64,000 nucleotides of DNA from Rhizobium leguminosarum (lineage in GTDB: Bacteria > Pseudomonadota > Alphaproteobacteria > Rhizobiales > Rhizobiaceae): assembly GCF_002953715.1 (NCBI RefSeq), contig NZ_CP025012.1, positions 1,922,001 through 1,986,000 on the forward strand. The letters are read 5' to 3'. Positions 63,970 through 64,000 of the stretch are shown here, piece by piece. Under the pieces are notes generated by a model. That model did not search any database and had not been told where the DNA came from. It saw only the letters and a program-made list of their open reading frames with translations. A program made the translations under genes and the position numbers. Within the stretch, counting starts at the first letter, position 1. Each line of letters begins with the position of its first letter.

Positions 63970-64000
63970 GTCAGTTACGCCTCGACAACTTCCGCCCGTT

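Noticed and set aside
63975..64000. Possible last eight codons of another minus-strand gene at the right edge
   Set aside because: A TAA ends an open frame there, but eight codons are too few to support a gene.

Overview
The window looks like chromosome of a fast-growing Rhizobium (R. leguminosarum / R. etli group; inferred from gene content). Support comes from Rhizobium-type intergenic mosaic palindromes, the alphaproteobacterial order of the dac/tmk/holB/metG/tatD block, the trpD-trpC-moaC-moeA run, DUF2336 and CHASE2/TPR adenylate cyclases, and EcfG-type and FixK/FNR-type promoter motifs. No phage, transposase, integrase, plasmid-transfer gene or CRISPR array was seen.

Layout. 0-5 kb: a stress and envelope group with a PAS fragment, a universal stress protein behind a perfect FixK/FNR box, an MgtC-like membrane protein, two small stress-type proteins and TerC. 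5-14 kb: a minus-strand housekeeping series (rlpA, D,D-carboxypeptidase, tmk, holB, metG, tatD, a PhnP-like metallo-hydrolase), interrupted between holB and metG by a plus-strand TSUP permease and a small hypothetical gene. 14-22.5 kb: a loosely packed accessory zone with tRNA-Ser(UGA), a GYD protein, a BKACE-family enzyme, PhnA, two transglutaminase-like proteins, an entericidin-like lipoprotein, GlsB and YqjD-like membrane proteins, four very small membrane proteins and a probable sRNA. 22.6-28.1 kb: the ppiD-trpD-trpC-moaC-moeA operon. 28-38.2 kb: a second accessory block with a methyltransferase, an adenylate cyclase with TPRs, cytochrome c, an isoquinoline-oxidoreductase-type molybdenum hydroxylase, a LysR regulator, an Old Yellow Enzyme homologue and an SDR. 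38.2-46 kb: a GNAT protein, a DEAD-box helicase, FecR plus CHASE2 cyclase, and a divergent citrate-synthase-like pair. 46-64 kb: mostly housekeeping (pyrG, secG, tpiA, parE, thrS, yidD) mixed with transporters, hydrolases, flavoenzymes and hypotheticals.

The most interesting signal is a 32-bp sequence block with 24 invariant positions. It occurs three times in the same orientation: upstream of cytochrome c, upstream of the molybdenum hydroxylase, and in the LysR/OYE divergent intergenic region. In each case CATT lies 15 bases before it. This suggests one LysR-controlled redox regulon joining the electron acceptor, the molybdenum enzyme, the flavin reductase and the SDR. Other points are the cluster of unannotated small membrane proteins, the three-hairpin sRNA candidate at 20.6-20.7 kb, and enzymes whose usual catalytic residues are substituted (D,D-carboxypeptidase, one transglutaminase, OYE, one citrate synthase).

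Start codons were chosen from Shine-Dalgarno position, signal peptides and family start; where they are uncertain this is stated. All functional calls are from reading translated sequence, without database searches.
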